Under the pieces are notes generated by a model. The model saw only the letters and a list, made by a program, of their open reading frames with translations, was not told where the DNA came from and made no database searches. From positions 235,329-299,328 of the forward strand of contig NZ_JAGPXX010000005.1 in the NCBI RefSeq assembly GCF_018070345.1: DNA of 64,000 nucleotides, read 5' to 3'. A program made the translations under genes and the position numbers. Position 1 is the stretch's first letter, and each line of letters opens with the position of its first letter. Below, piece by piece: positions 45,686 through 55,707 of the stretch. Source of the DNA: Streptomyces sp. F63. GTDB lineage: Bacteria > Actinomycetota > Actinomycetes > Streptomycetales > Streptomycetaceae.

Positions 45686-47947
45686 ATGCCTCCTCCCACC
45701 GACTCCGCCGCAGCCCTCACCGCCCCCGCGGCCCCGGCCGCCCTGACGGAACCGCAGACTCCACAGGACGGCCCGGAGGCCGTGGAGCGCGCCGGCGAGC
45801 CGCCCGCCCCCCGCAGGTCCACCGTCCGCACCCTGCTGCGGCTGTGGCCGTACGTCCGCCCGGTGCGGGCGCGGCTGTTCACGGCCGCCGGGGTCGCCGT
45901 CACCGCCTCCTGCCTGGGGCTGGTCATCCCACTCGTCCTCAAGTGGATGGTGGACGGCCCGGTCGCCGCCGGGGATCCGGGCGGCGTCTGGCTCGGCGGC
46001 GGGCTGCTGTTCCTCCTGGGCATCACCGAGGCCGGGCTGTTCGGGCTGCGGCGCTGGCTGGTGGCCCGCCCGCTGGCCGGCGTCGAGGCGGCCATGCGTG
46101 CGAACCTCTACCGCCGCCTGCAGCGGCTGCCGGTCGCCTTCCACGACCGCTGGCCCTCCGGTCAGCTGCTGTCCCGCGCCACCACGGACCTGCAGCTGCT
46201 CCGCATGTTCCTGGCCTTTCCGCTGACCTTCCTGCTGGTCAACTCGGTGACCATCCTGGCCGGCTGCGCGATCCTGCTGAGCCAGGAGTGGACGCTCGGC
46301 CTGGTGCTGCTCGCCCCCGTCCTGCCGCTGGTGGTGCTGTGCTCGCTCTTCGAGGCCCGGTACTCCCTCGCCGCCCGCACCGCCCGCGACCAGGTCGGCG
46401 ATCTGACGACCGTCGTCGAGGAGGGCGTGCTCGGCATCCGGGTCATCAAGGGCTTCGGACGGCATCGCAGCCAGGCCCGGGCCTTCCGCGAGCTGAGTGA
46501 CAGGCTGCGCGGCACGGAGCTGTACAAGGCGCGGCTGCTCGCCGGGCTGCTCGCCGTCATCGTGACCCTGCCCGAACTGGCGCTCGGGGCGGCCCTGGTG
46601 CTGGGCACGGTGCAGGTGTCGGAGGGCACGCTGTCGGCGGGCACGCTGGTGGCCTTCCTGTCGACGGCCCTGGCGCTGCGCTGGCCGGTGGAGTCCATCG
46701 GCTTCCTGCTGGCGATGAGCCAGGACTCGGCGACGGCCACGGAACGCCACTTCGAGGTGGTGGACACCCCGCTCCCGGAGGACACCGCCGGCCCGGAAGG
46801 GGCGGCGGCGGTGTCGGCGGGCTCCGACGGCCGCCCCGGAGACGGGCCCGGGCCCGTCTCCAGCCCCGTTCCCGGCCCGGAGAAATCTCCGGCGTCCGCG
46901 GAGTCCGCGCCGTCCGGAGAGGCCCGTGCGGCGGAGACCCCGCCGGCCGCTCCCGGCGGCCCCGGGCCCGCCGTCCGCCAGGAGCCCGAGCAGCGCTCCC
47001 GGGCCGGCGCCCCGACCCCGGCGCCGTCCTCCGCACCCGCACGGGCATCGACCGCGACCGCGACCGCGACCGCGACCGCGGACGGACTCCGGTTCGAGAA
47101 CGTCGAGTTCCGCTATCCCGACGCCCCGGCCGGCGCCCCCGCCACCCTCCGCGGCGTCGATCTGCACATCCGCCCCGGCGAGACCATGGCCCTCGTGGGG
47201 GCCACCGGCAGCGGCAAGACGACACTCACCGCCCTCGTTCCCCGCCTCTACGAGGTGACAGGTGGCCGGATCACCCTGGACGGCACCGACATCGCCCGGC
47301 TCCCGAGGACCCGGCTGCGGGAGCTGATCGCCGTCGCCTTCGAGGACCCGACCCTCTTCTCGGCGACCGTCGGCGAGAACGTCCTGATGGGCGCGGACGG
47401 CGCCGGGGAGGAGCAGCTGAACCGCGCCCTGGCGGTCGCACAGGCGGAGTTCGCGCACGCCCTCCCGCACGGGGTCCGCACCCAGGTCGGCGAGCAGGGG
47501 CTGAGCCTCTCCGGCGGCCAGCGGCAGCGGCTCGCGCTGGCCAGGGCCGTCGTCGGCGATCCCCGCTTCCTGGTCCTGGACGACCCGCTGTCCGCTCTCG
47601 ACGTGCACACCGAGGCACTGGTCGAGGCGGCGCTGCGGCGCATCCTCTCCGGCACCACGGCACTGGTCGTCGCCCACCGCCCGTCGACAGTCCTGCTCGC
47701 CGACCGGGTCGCCCTGCTGTCCGGCGGGCGGATCACCGCCGTCGGCACCCACCGGGACCTGCTGCGCCGCGAACCGGAGTACCGCACCCTGATGTCCGGG
47801 GATCCGGCCGGCGGCCCGCCGGAGCACGCGCCCGGCAAGGGCTCTCCGCACGGGGGTGCGCACAGCGGTGCGCCCAGCAGTGCGCCCACCGGTGCTGTCC
47901 CGACCCACCGCGGCCCCGCCGGGGCGGATGGAGGTACCCACCGATGA
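45686..47947 (+). CDS. ABC exporter half with degenerate ATPase site (first of a heterodimer)
   Basis: A 753-residue TMD-NBD protein. The membrane domain (six helices, about residues 50-350) carries the ABC_membrane motif R-L-P-V-A-F-H-D-R-W-P-S-G-Q. A ~100-residue Pro/Ala/Gly-rich linker (about 365-465) is atypical. Then the ATPase domain has Walker A G-A-T-G-S-G-K-T-T (about residue 505), signature L-S-L-S-G-G-Q-R-Q-R and Walker B L-V-L-D-D-P-L-S-A-L-D, where the catalytic glutamate is replaced by aspartate. Its stop overlaps the start of the partner gene by four bases, so they form a heterodimeric exporter with one degenerate site. GTG 45683 is an equally possible, perhaps leaderless, start. 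The substrate is unknown. Confidence 0.9.
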   Translation: MPPPTDSAAALTAPAAPAALTEPQTPQDGPEAVERAGEPPAPRRSTVRTLLRLWPYVRPVRARLFTAAGVAVTASCLGLVIPLVLKWMVDGPVAAGDPGGVWLGGGLLFLLGITEAGLFGLRRWLVARPLAGVEAAMRANLYRRLQRLPVAFHDRWPSGQLLSRATTDLQLLRMFLAFPLTFLLVNSVTILAGCAILLSQEWTLGLVLLAPVLPLVVLCSLFEARYSLAARTARDQVGDLTTVVEEGVLGIRVIKGFGRHRSQARAFRELSDRLRGTELYKARLLAGLLAVIVTLPELALGAALVLGTVQVSEGTLSAGTLVAFLSTALALRWPVESIGFLLAMSQDSATATERHFEVVDTPLPEDTAGPEGAAAVSAGSDGRPGDGPGPVSSPVPGPEKSPASAESAPSGEARAAETPPAAPGGPGPAVRQEPEQRSRAGAPTPAPSSAPARASTATATATATADGLRFENVEFRYPDAPAGAPATLRGVDLHIRPGETMALVGATGSGKTTLTALVPRLYEVTGGRITLDGTDIARLPRTRLRELIAVAFEDPTLFSATVGENVLMGADGAGEEQLNRALAVAQAEFAHALPHGVRTQVGEQGLSLSGGQRQRLALARAVVGDPRFLVLDDPLSALDVHTEALVEAALRRILSGTTALVVAHRPSTVLLADRVALLSGGRITAVGTHRDLLRREPEYRTLMSGDPAGGPPEHAPGKGSPHGGAHSGAPSSAPTGAVPTHRGPAGADGGTHR
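47051..47080 (+). repeat. hexanucleotide tandem repeat inside the ABC exporter linker
   Basis: ACCGCG occurs five times in a row, encoding Thr-Ala repeats in the linker between membrane and ATPase domains. The unit keeps the frame (6 bp), so length variation would change only linker size. Confidence 0.85.
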
Positions 47948-49959
47948 CCGCTCCGGCCTCCGAACGCACCGACGGCGATCCCGAAGGGGCCGGCGACGGC
48001 CGGTCCGCGACCGCCGCTCCCCCGGCCCCGGCCCCGGTCCCGGCCACCGGTGCCACCGCCGCCGGCGCCCCGGCCGCCGCGCCTCCGGGCTCCTCCGGAA
48101 CGGCGGAGCCCGGCGCGCCCGGCACCACCCCCGCCGCCACCGCCGCCGCCCAGGTGGCCCCCGAAACCCCCGACTCGTTCGACCGCGACACGCTGCCCGC
48201 GCCCCCGGGTGCCGCGCGGGCGCTGCTCCGCTCGCTGCTGCGTCCCGGCCGCCGCCGGGTGGCCGTCGCGGCCGTCCTGCTGCTGCTCAAGGAGGCGGCG
48301 GTCCAGGCCGGCCCGCTGCTCGTCGCGTTCGCCATCGACCGAGCCGTGCCCGCCGTCCGCTCCGGCGACCACGGCCCGCTGACGGCCGTGGCGGTGGCCT
48401 ATCTGCTCTGTTCCCTCCTCTCCGGCGGCCTCCAGTACGCCTATGTCCTGATCGCCGCCCGGATCAGCCAGGACGTGCTGCTCGATCTCCGCGGCCGGAT
48501 CTTCCGGCACGCGCAGGCGCTGAGCCTCGACTTCCACGAGCGCTACACCTCCGGCCGCCTCATCTCCCGGGCCACCACGGATGTGGAGTCCCTGCGCGAG
48601 CTGCTGAACGAGGGGCTGGAGGAGCTGCTGAGCGTCGCCCTTTCGGTGGTCTACATCTCCGCGCTGCTGCTCTATCTGGACCTGGGCCTGGGCGCCGCCG
48701 CGGTGCTCTCCTTCGGCCCGCTGTATCTGCTGATCCGCCGCTTCCGGCGCCGTTCGGAGGTGGTGTACGGCAAGCGTTCGACGGCGATCGCGCGGGTCAT
48801 CGTGAAGTTCGCGGAGACGATGAACGGGATCCGCCCCGTCCAGGCGTTCCGGCGCGAGGCCGCCAACGACCGGGAGTTCCATGGCTTCAACCACCGCCAC
48901 GAGCGGGTCAACGGCGACGCGATCCTGGAGATGGCCCGCTATGTGGTCTCCTCGCGGCTGGTCGCCAACACGGTGGTGGCCGTGATCGTGCTCTGGGGCG
49001 CCCACCGGGTGGCGTCGGGCGGTCTGGCGCTCGGCGTGCTGGCCGCCGCCGTGCTCTATCTGCGGCGGCTCTACGATCCGATCGACCGGCTCGGCATGTT
49101 CCTCAACTCCTACCAGTCGGCGGCGGCTTCGCTGGAGAAGATCGCGGGTCTGCTGGCCCAGCGCCCCACCGTCCCGGAGCCGGCCGAGCCCCGGACGCTG
49201 CCGGCGCGGCCGGAGGGCCGGCCCGGCCGGGAGGTGGTCTTCGACGGGGTGCGCTTCGCGTACCGCACCGGAGGTGAGGTACTGCCGCGCTTCGACCTCA
49301 CCCTGGCGGCGGGCAGCACGACCGCCGTGGTCGGCGCGACCGGGGCGGGCAAGTCCACGCTGGCCAAGCTGCTCGCCCGCTTCTACGACCCGACGGCCGG
49401 CCGCGTGCTGCTCGACGGTGTCGATCTGCGGGATCTGGGCGGGGCGGAGCTGCGGCGCGGGGTGGTGATGGTGACCCAGGAGGCGTTCCTCTTCTCCGGC
49501 ACCGTGGCCGAGAACATCGCGATCGGCCGCCCCGACGCGAGCCGTGCGGAGGTGGAGCGGGCCGCGCGGGCCATCGGCGCCCATGAGTTCATCGCCGCGC
49601 TTCCGGAGGGCTACGACACGGACGTCCGCAAGCGCGGTGGCCGGATCTCGGCGGGCCAGCGGCAGCTGGTGGCCTTCGCCCGCGCACTGCTGGCCGACCC
49701 GGGGGTGCTGATCCTCGACGAGGCGACGTCCTCGCTGGACGTCCCCGGGGAGCGGGCCGTGCAGCGCGCCATGGAGACGGTGCTCCGGGGCCGTACGGCG
49801 GTGGTCATCGCGCACCGGCTGTCCACGGTGGAGATCGCGGACCGGGTGCTCGTGATGGCCGGCGGCCGGCTCGTGGAGGACGGCACCCCGGCCGAACTCA
49901 TCGGCGCCGAGGGGCGGTTCGCGGAACTGCACCGGGCATGGCTGGAAAGCCTCGCCTGA
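47944..49959 (+). CDS. ABC exporter half with complete ATPase site (second of a heterodimer)
   Basis: A 671-residue TMD-NBD protein. About 75 residues of Pro/Ala/Thr-rich sequence precede the six-helix membrane domain (F-H-E-R-Y-T-S-G-R-L-I-S-R in the elbow region). The ATPase domain has Walker A G-A-T-G-A-G-K-S-T, signature I-S-A-G-Q-R-Q-L, Walker B V-L-I-L-D-E-A-T-S-S-L-D with the catalytic glutamate, and the switch histidine in I-A-H-R-L-S-T. The signature has ISAGQ rather than LSGGQ, so the composite site formed with the first subunit's Walker A is the degenerate one. The start overlaps the stop of the first gene (ATGA). Confidence 0.93.
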   Translation: MTAPASERTDGDPEGAGDGRSATAAPPAPAPVPATGATAAGAPAAAPPGSSGTAEPGAPGTTPAATAAAQVAPETPDSFDRDTLPAPPGAARALLRSLLRPGRRRVAVAAVLLLLKEAAVQAGPLLVAFAIDRAVPAVRSGDHGPLTAVAVAYLLCSLLSGGLQYAYVLIAARISQDVLLDLRGRIFRHAQALSLDFHERYTSGRLISRATTDVESLRELLNEGLEELLSVALSVVYISALLLYLDLGLGAAAVLSFGPLYLLIRRFRRRSEVVYGKRSTAIARVIVKFAETMNGIRPVQAFRREAANDREFHGFNHRHERVNGDAILEMARYVVSSRLVANTVVAVIVLWGAHRVASGGLALGVLAAAVLYLRRLYDPIDRLGMFLNSYQSAAASLEKIAGLLAQRPTVPEPAEPRTLPARPEGRPGREVVFDGVRFAYRTGGEVLPRFDLTLAAGSTTAVVGATGAGKSTLAKLLARFYDPTAGRVLLDGVDLRDLGGAELRRGVVMVTQEAFLFSGTVAENIAIGRPDASRAEVERAARAIGAHEFIAALPEGYDTDVRKRGGRISAGQRQLVAFARALLADPGVLILDEATSSLDVPGERAVQRAMETVLRGRTAVVIAHRLSTVEIADRVLVMAGGRLVEDGTPAELIGAEGRFAELHRAWLESLA

Positions 49960-50454
49960 GACCGGCCACCCGCACACCGACCGATTGTTTTCAGCCACAG
50001 CACCATACCCGGCCACCGAGCCGGTGCCGGCATCGCCGGCCGCTCCGCCGGCCCGCCCCGCCTGCCCGTTGTCCGTCTGCCGCCCGCTCGGCGCCTGTCC
50101 GTTGCCTGTCGGTTTCTCGTCGATTTCCCGCCGGTTTACCACCGCTTCCTTATGTTTCCGGCCAGGTCCCGTCCGCTTCCCATCGGGACTTGCCCCCACC
50201 CGACCGCCTGTCCGCTATCCGGCAGGCCCTTATTCGCTCACCGGACAGATTCCGGCCAAGTTGTTGACGCGACCCTGACATGAGGCCCCCGCGGCTGAGA
50301 CGCTGTGACCGGCTGATCGGCCACCCCCCACACACCCCTCCCGGCAGTGCGCAGCGCCGCGCGCCGCCGTGCTCCACCGGCCCGGTCCACCCAGCCGTGC
50401 CGGAACTCCCGGCCGTACACCCACCCAGTGACGGCCGCAGTCGAAGGAGACCGT
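49960..50454. other. 495-base upstream region of the M4 protease gene
   Basis: No gene is supported here. The stretch 50090-50180 is unusually pyrimidine-rich and T-rich for this DNA (repeated CCTGTCCG, GTCGGTTTC and TTTCCCGCC). TTGACG at 50264-50269 could be a -35, though no good -10 follows. It is likely to carry the regulated promoter of the secreted protease. Confidence 0.4.
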
Positions 50455-52446
50455 GTGAGACCGACCCCCCGTGCCGCACGCCGCAGATCCGCGGCCTGCG
50501 CCCTGATCACCACGGCGGCGATGCTCGCCGTCGGCGTCCAGACCTCCCCCGCCTCCGCAGCGCCGCGTCCCGACAAGGACGCCCTGCCCGTCTCCCTGTC
50601 CCCCGCCAAGCGGGCGGACCTGCTCAAGGACGCCGCGGCGGACGCGGCCAAGACCGCCGACACGCTGAAGCTCGGCGGCAAGGAGAAGCTGCGCGTCCGG
50701 GACGTCGTCCAGGACCGGGACGGCACCACCCACACCCGCTACGAGCGCACCTACGCCGGGCTGCCCGTCCTCGGCGGCGACCTCGTCGTCCACGAGAGCA
50801 AGAGCGGCAAGCACGAGGGCGTCACCAAGGCGACCAGCAAGCCCATCAAGGTCCCCACCACGCGCACCAAGGTCTCCGCGACCACCGCGAAGAAGAAGGC
50901 GCTGACCACGGCCAAGGACGAGGCCGGAGCCAAGGCCATCGCCACCGGGGCGCCCCGCAAGGTCATCTGGGCCGGCGGCAAGACCCCCGTCCTCGCCTGG
51001 GAGACCGTCACCGGCGGCCTCCAGGAGGACGGCACTCCCAACGAGTTCCACGTCGTCACCGACGCCACCACCGGCAAGGAGCTCCGCAGCTGGCAGGGCG
51101 TCCACCAGGGCACCGGCAACAGCCAGTACGCCGGCCAGGTCACCCTCGGCACCTCGCCCTCGTACACGCTGACCGACTCCGGGCGCGGCGACCACAAGAC
51201 GTACGACATGAACAACGGCACGAGCGGCTCGGGGTCCCTCTTCACCGACGCCGATGACGTCTGGGGCGACGGCACGCCCGGCAACCGCCAGACCGCCGCC
51301 GTCGACGCCCACTACGGCGCCGCTCTGACCTGGGACTACTACAAGGAAGTCCACGGCCGCAGCGGCATCAGGGGCGACGGCGTCGGCGCGCGCACCCGCG
51401 TCCACTACGGCAACGCCTACGTCAACGCCTTCTGGCAGGACTCCTGCTTCTGCATGACCTACGGCGACGGCGACGGCAACGCCAAGCCGCTCACCTCGAT
51501 CGACGTGGCCGCGCACGAGATGACCCACGGCGTCACCTCCGCCACCGCCAACCTCACCTACAGCGGCGAGTCCGGCGGCCTGAACGAGGCGACCTCCGAC
51601 ATCTTCGCCGCCGCCGTCGAGTTCCACGCCGGCAACACCACGGACGTCGCCGACTACCTCGTCGGCGAGAAGATCGACATCCGGGGCAACGGCACGCCGC
51701 TGCGCTACATGGACGAGCCCTCCAAGGACGGCAGCTCCAAGGACTACTGGTACTCCGGCATCGGCGGCGTCGACGTCCACTACTCCTCGGGTGTCGCCAA
51801 CCACTTCTTCTACCTGCTGTCCGAGGGCAGCGGCGCCAAGACGATCAACGGCGTCCAGTACGACAGCCCCACGTACGACGGACTTCCGGTCACCGGCATC
51901 GGCATCGGCAACGCCGAGAAGATCTGGTTCAAGGCGCTGACCGAGTACATGACCTCCAGCACCAACTACGCCGGCGCCCGCACCGCGACCCTGCAGGCCG
52001 CGGCCGACCTCTTCGGCGCGGGCAGCGCGACCCACGAAGCGGTGGCCCACGCCTGGGCGGCCGTGAACGTCGGCGCCCGCCCCGGAGGCGGCGGCGGGAC
52101 CGGTGACACCTACGACAACACCGCCGACGTCGCCATCCCGGACGCCGGCTCGGCCGTCACCTCGTCCATCACCATCAGCGACCAGAGCGGCAACGCGCCG
52201 TCCAACCTCCAGGTCGGCGTGGACATCGTCCACACCTACCGCGGCGACCTCGTCATCGACCTGATCGCACCGGACGGCACGTCCTACCGGCTGAAGGACT
52301 CCGGCTGGGACTCCGCCGACAACGTCAACGAGACCTACACCGTCAACGCCTCCTCGGAGAGCGCCAACGGCACCTGGAAGCTCAGCGTCCAGGACGTCTA
52401 CAGCCAGGACACCGGCTACATCAACAGCTGGAGCCTGACCTTCTGA
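50455..52446 (+). CDS. secreted M4 (thermolysin-type) neutral zinc metalloprotease with C-terminal P domain
   Basis: A 663-residue secreted preproprotein. A signal peptide with R-R-R and a hydrophobic core ending S-A-A is followed by an FTP/PepSY propeptide (about residues 40-190) that folds and inhibits the enzyme. The mature protease has zinc-binding H-E-M-T-H (about 353-357) with the third ligand glutamate in G-G-L-N-E-A-T-S-D (about 377) and the H-Y-S-S-G-V-A-N-H active-site region. A Gly-rich linker leads to a P/Homo_B domain (about 550-663: D-V-A-I-P-D-A-G-S, then R-G-D-L-V-I-D-L-I-A-P-D-G). The GTG at 50455 has AAGGAG five bases upstream. Confidence 0.95.
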   Translation: MRPTPRAARRRSAACALITTAAMLAVGVQTSPASAAPRPDKDALPVSLSPAKRADLLKDAAADAAKTADTLKLGGKEKLRVRDVVQDRDGTTHTRYERTYAGLPVLGGDLVVHESKSGKHEGVTKATSKPIKVPTTRTKVSATTAKKKALTTAKDEAGAKAIATGAPRKVIWAGGKTPVLAWETVTGGLQEDGTPNEFHVVTDATTGKELRSWQGVHQGTGNSQYAGQVTLGTSPSYTLTDSGRGDHKTYDMNNGTSGSGSLFTDADDVWGDGTPGNRQTAAVDAHYGAALTWDYYKEVHGRSGIRGDGVGARTRVHYGNAYVNAFWQDSCFCMTYGDGDGNAKPLTSIDVAAHEMTHGVTSATANLTYSGESGGLNEATSDIFAAAVEFHAGNTTDVADYLVGEKIDIRGNGTPLRYMDEPSKDGSSKDYWYSGIGGVDVHYSSGVANHFFYLLSEGSGAKTINGVQYDSPTYDGLPVTGIGIGNAEKIWFKALTEYMTSSTNYAGARTATLQAAADLFGAGSATHEAVAHAWAAVNVGARPGGGGGTGDTYDNTADVAIPDAGSAVTSSITISDQSGNAPSNLQVGVDIVHTYRGDLVIDLIAPDGTSYRLKDSGWDSADNVNETYTVNASSESANGTWKLSVQDVYSQDTGYINSWSLTF

Positions 52447-52624
52447 CGGCTGTCCGGGACTGTCCGGGAGGAGCCGGGGGGGGGAGCGTGTCCGGCGGCG
52501 CGCCGCCCCTTCCCGGCCGCTTCCGGCCCTGCGGGCACCGGTGTGCCGGTGCGGTGTTCCGGCACCGCACCGGCCCCTCCGTGTTCGCCGGAGCCCGGAA
52601 TCATCCGGCCGGGCCTGCCGCGCG

Positions 52625-55222
52625 CTACCGCATCAGCACACCCGCCTCCTCGCCCGTGACCTCCGCCGGCACGGCCATCAGCCCGAGCTCCGCCCCGCTC
52701 GCCAGCATCCGGTGCGCGGGCAGCACCCGCACGGTGAACCCGAAGGGCCCGGTCCGCTCCAGGGTCAGTTCGCCCTCGTACGGCCACCGCCCCTCCGCGT
52801 CCGCGGGACCGGCCGGTTCGAGCGGTACGACGCGCCCGCCGGTGATCCTGTCCTCGCCGTCCACCCGCCCGGCGACCGCCTGCACCTCCACGTCCTCCGG
52901 GAGGAGCCGGTCCAGCGCGACCCGCACCCGCACGGACAGCACCGAGCCCAGCTCCGCGCTGCCGCCGTTCCCGCCGCCCGTGGTGGCCTCCACGCGGCCG
53001 ACGGCGACCCGCGGCCAGGCCGCCCGCACCTTCGCCTTCCACCCGGCCAGCTCCCGCGCGGCGCCCGGGCCGAGCCGCCGGTGGGCGAGGGCCGCCGGGG
53101 CGTAGAGCTCCCGGACGTAACGCTCGACCATGCGCCCCGCCAGCACCTTCGGCCCGAGGCCGGTCAGGGTGCGGCGGACCATCTCGATCCAGCGGTCCGG
53201 CAGCCCGTCCGGGCCCCGGTCGTGGAAGAGCGGGGCGACGCGCTGCTCCAGCAGCTCGTAGAGGGCGTGCGCCTCCAGATCGTCGCGCCGGTCCTCGCCG
53301 GTGGCGGGGTCGTCGGCGGTCGGGATGGCCCAGCCGAAGTCCGGCTCGTACCACTCGTCCCACCAGCCGTCCAGCACCGACAGATTGAGGCAGCCGTTGA
53401 GGGCGGCCTTCATCCCGGAGGTGCCGCAGGCCTCCAGCGGCCGGAGCGGGTTGTTCAGCCAGACGTCGCAGCCCGGGTAGAGCCGCTGCGCCATCGCCAT
53501 GCCGTAGTCGGGGAGGAAGACGATCCGGTGCCGCACCCGCGGATCGTCGGCGAACCGGACCAGCTCCTGCACCAGCCGCTTCCCGCTGTCGTCCGCGGGG
53601 TGCGCCTTGCCGGCGACGACGATCTGCACCGGCCGCTCGGGGTGGAGCAGCAGCTCCGTCAGCCGTTCCCGGTCGCGGAGCATCAGGGTGAGCCGCTTGT
53701 ACGAGGGCACGCGGCGGGCGAAGCCGATGGTGAGGACGTCCGGGTCCAGCACCCCGTCGATCCAGCCGAGTTCGGCCGCCGCCGCGCCGCGCTGCCGCCA
53801 GGAGGCGTACAGCCGTTCCCGTACCTCCGCGACCAGCCGCTCGCGGAGCGTGCGCCGCAGCGCCCACAGGGCGTCACCGGGCAGTGCCTGCACCCCGCCG
53901 CTCCCGGCGCCGGCCCGGAGGATCTCGGGAGCGGTCCAGGTCGGGCCGTGGACTCCGTTGGTGACGGAGGTGATGGGCACGTCGTCCGCGTCGAAACCGG
54001 GCCACAGTCCGGCGAACATCTCCCGGCTGACGCCGCCGTGCAGCCGGGAGACGCCGTTGGCGCGCTGCGCGAGCCGCAGGCCCATCACGGCCATGTTGAA
54101 GACGTTCGGCTCGCCTCCGGGGTGGGTTTCCCTGCCGAGTTCCAGGACGCGGCCGGGGTCCACGCCGGGCAGTGCTCCGTCGTCCCCGAAGTGGCGGGCG
54201 ACGAGCTCCCGGTCGAAGCGGTCGATCCCGGCCGGCACGGGGGTGTGGGTGGTGAAGACCGTCCCGGCGCGCACGGCCTCCAGGGCGGCGTCGAAGCCGA
54301 GCCCGCCGTGCTCCTCCGCGCCCAGTTCCCGCAGCCGTTCGAGGCCGAGGAAGCCGGCGTGGCCCTCGTTGGTGTGGAAGACCTCGGGCTCCGGGTGCCC
54401 GGTGATCCGGCAGTACGCGCGGACGGCGCGGACCCCGCCGATGCCGAGCAGCATCTCCTGCAGCAGCCGGTGCTCGCTGCCGCCGCCGTAGAGCCGGTCG
54501 GTCACCCCGCGCTCGCGGGGTGCGTTCTCCTCGGTGTCGGAGTCGAGCAGCAGCAGCGGCACCCGGCCGACCCGGGCCTCCCAGACGGCGGCGTGCAGCG
54601 TGCGGCCGCCGGGCAGGGCGAGCGTCACCCGGCAGGGCCGGCCGCCGGGCTCGCGGAGCGGGCCGAGCGGCAGCTCGTCGGGGTCGAGCAGCGGGTACTG
54701 CTCCTGCTGCCAGCCGTCGCGGGAGAGCGTCTGCCGGAAGTAGCCGTGCCGGTAGAGGAGTCCGACCCCGATGAGCGGTACGCCCAGGTCGCTGGCGGTC
54801 TTGAGGTGGTCCCCGGCGAGGATGCCGAGCCCGCCGGAGTACTGCGGCAGGGCTCCGGTGATGCCGAACTCGGGCGAGAAGTAGGCGACGGCGGCGGGCA
54901 GCGCGCCGCCGTCCGCCCCGCCCGCGGCGGTCTGGTACCAGCGGGGGCCGGTGAGGTACTCCCGCAGCTCGCCCGCCGCGGCGTCGAGGCGGCGCAGGAA
55001 GGCGCCGTCGGAGGCGAGGCTCTCCAGCCGCGCGGCGGACACGCCGCCGAGCAGCCGTACGGGGTCGCCGCCCGCGGCGGGCCGGGCCCCGGGGTCGACG
55101 GCCTCGAACAGGTCACGGGTCTCAGGATGCCAGGACCAGCGCAGGTTCCGCGCCAGGTCGCTGAGGGGTCGTAGGGGTTCCGGAAGGACGGGACGCACGC
55201 TGAATCGACGAATGGCCTTCAC
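52625..55222 (-). CDS. glgP: alpha-glucan (glycogen/maltodextrin) phosphorylase
   Basis: An 865-residue phosphorylase that releases glucose 1-phosphate from alpha-1,4-glucans. It belongs to the shorter actinobacterial class: the DUF3417-type N-terminus reads L-R-P-L-S-D-L-A-R-N-L-R-W-S-W-H-P, then A-Y-F-S-P-E-F-G, G-L-G-I-L-A-G-D-H-L-K, and the PLP lysine in G-T-S-G-M-K-A-A-L-N-G near the C-terminal third. The GTG at 55222 is chosen because it gives the standard N-terminus; TACGGT a few bases upstream suggests a leaderless mRNA. It is convergent with the M4 protease and divergent from the S8 protease that separates it from glgE. Confidence 0.93.
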   Translation of the reverse strand: MKAIRRFSVRPVLPEPLRPLSDLARNLRWSWHPETRDLFEAVDPGARPAAGGDPVRLLGGVSAARLESLASDGAFLRRLDAAAGELREYLTGPRWYQTAAGGADGGALPAAVAYFSPEFGITGALPQYSGGLGILAGDHLKTASDLGVPLIGVGLLYRHGYFRQTLSRDGWQQEQYPLLDPDELPLGPLREPGGRPCRVTLALPGGRTLHAAVWEARVGRVPLLLLDSDTEENAPRERGVTDRLYGGGSEHRLLQEMLLGIGGVRAVRAYCRITGHPEPEVFHTNEGHAGFLGLERLRELGAEEHGGLGFDAALEAVRAGTVFTTHTPVPAGIDRFDRELVARHFGDDGALPGVDPGRVLELGRETHPGGEPNVFNMAVMGLRLAQRANGVSRLHGGVSREMFAGLWPGFDADDVPITSVTNGVHGPTWTAPEILRAGAGSGGVQALPGDALWALRRTLRERLVAEVRERLYASWRQRGAAAAELGWIDGVLDPDVLTIGFARRVPSYKRLTLMLRDRERLTELLLHPERPVQIVVAGKAHPADDSGKRLVQELVRFADDPRVRHRIVFLPDYGMAMAQRLYPGCDVWLNNPLRPLEACGTSGMKAALNGCLNLSVLDGWWDEWYEPDFGWAIPTADDPATGEDRRDDLEAHALYELLEQRVAPLFHDRGPDGLPDRWIEMVRRTLTGLGPKVLAGRMVERYVRELYAPAALAHRRLGPGAARELAGWKAKVRAAWPRVAVGRVEATTGGGNGGSAELGSVLSVRVRVALDRLLPEDVEVQAVAGRVDGEDRITGGRVVPLEPAGPADAEGRWPYEGELTLERTGPFGFTVRVLPAHRMLASGAELGLMAVPAEVTGEEAGVLMR

Positions 55223-55707
55223 AGGTCGACCGTAGCGGCGATCGCGGGTTCCCTTCGCGCACATGCACACGTTCCGTCCGGAACCCACCGGCCGGCGGCG
55301 CGGACGGCGGCCGGAGGTCCTCTGCCGTCCGGCTCCGTACCGCCGATGACCGGCCGCCGGCCGCGGCGGCCCGGTGTGGCGCACCTCGGCCCCGTGCGCT
55401 CCGGCTCTGCTCCACCCCGCACCGGACGGAACCGCCGGATCACCGCCCTGCTGCACGACGCGCGGTACCGCCCCGCGCTCGCGTGGCAGAACACCGCTCG
55501 CAACCAGCCGACGCATCCCAGCTTCTTCATCGGTGACGGGATGACGGCACCGCCCCGTCCCGAGGTCACTGCGCCCTAAACCGGTACGGACCCGTCAACG
55601 GAGGCACCATGCGGGGCCGGAGTGATCGATTCCGCCCCCGCGAACCTCTTGTCCGCAGCCCCGTCGCACGAGAAGCTGCAGGTCACCACAGGAGAGGTTC
55701 ATCTTCA
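55223..55707. other. divergent region between glgP and the S8 protease gene
   Basis: 485 bases without a supported gene on either strand. AGGAGAGG (55689-55696) is the ribosome binding site of the protease. Other signals were not identified with confidence. Confidence 0.4.

Noticed and set aside
55346..55579. 77-codon open frame between glgP and the S8 protease
   Set aside because: No ribosome binding site and Arg/Pro-biased composition; treated as intergenic.
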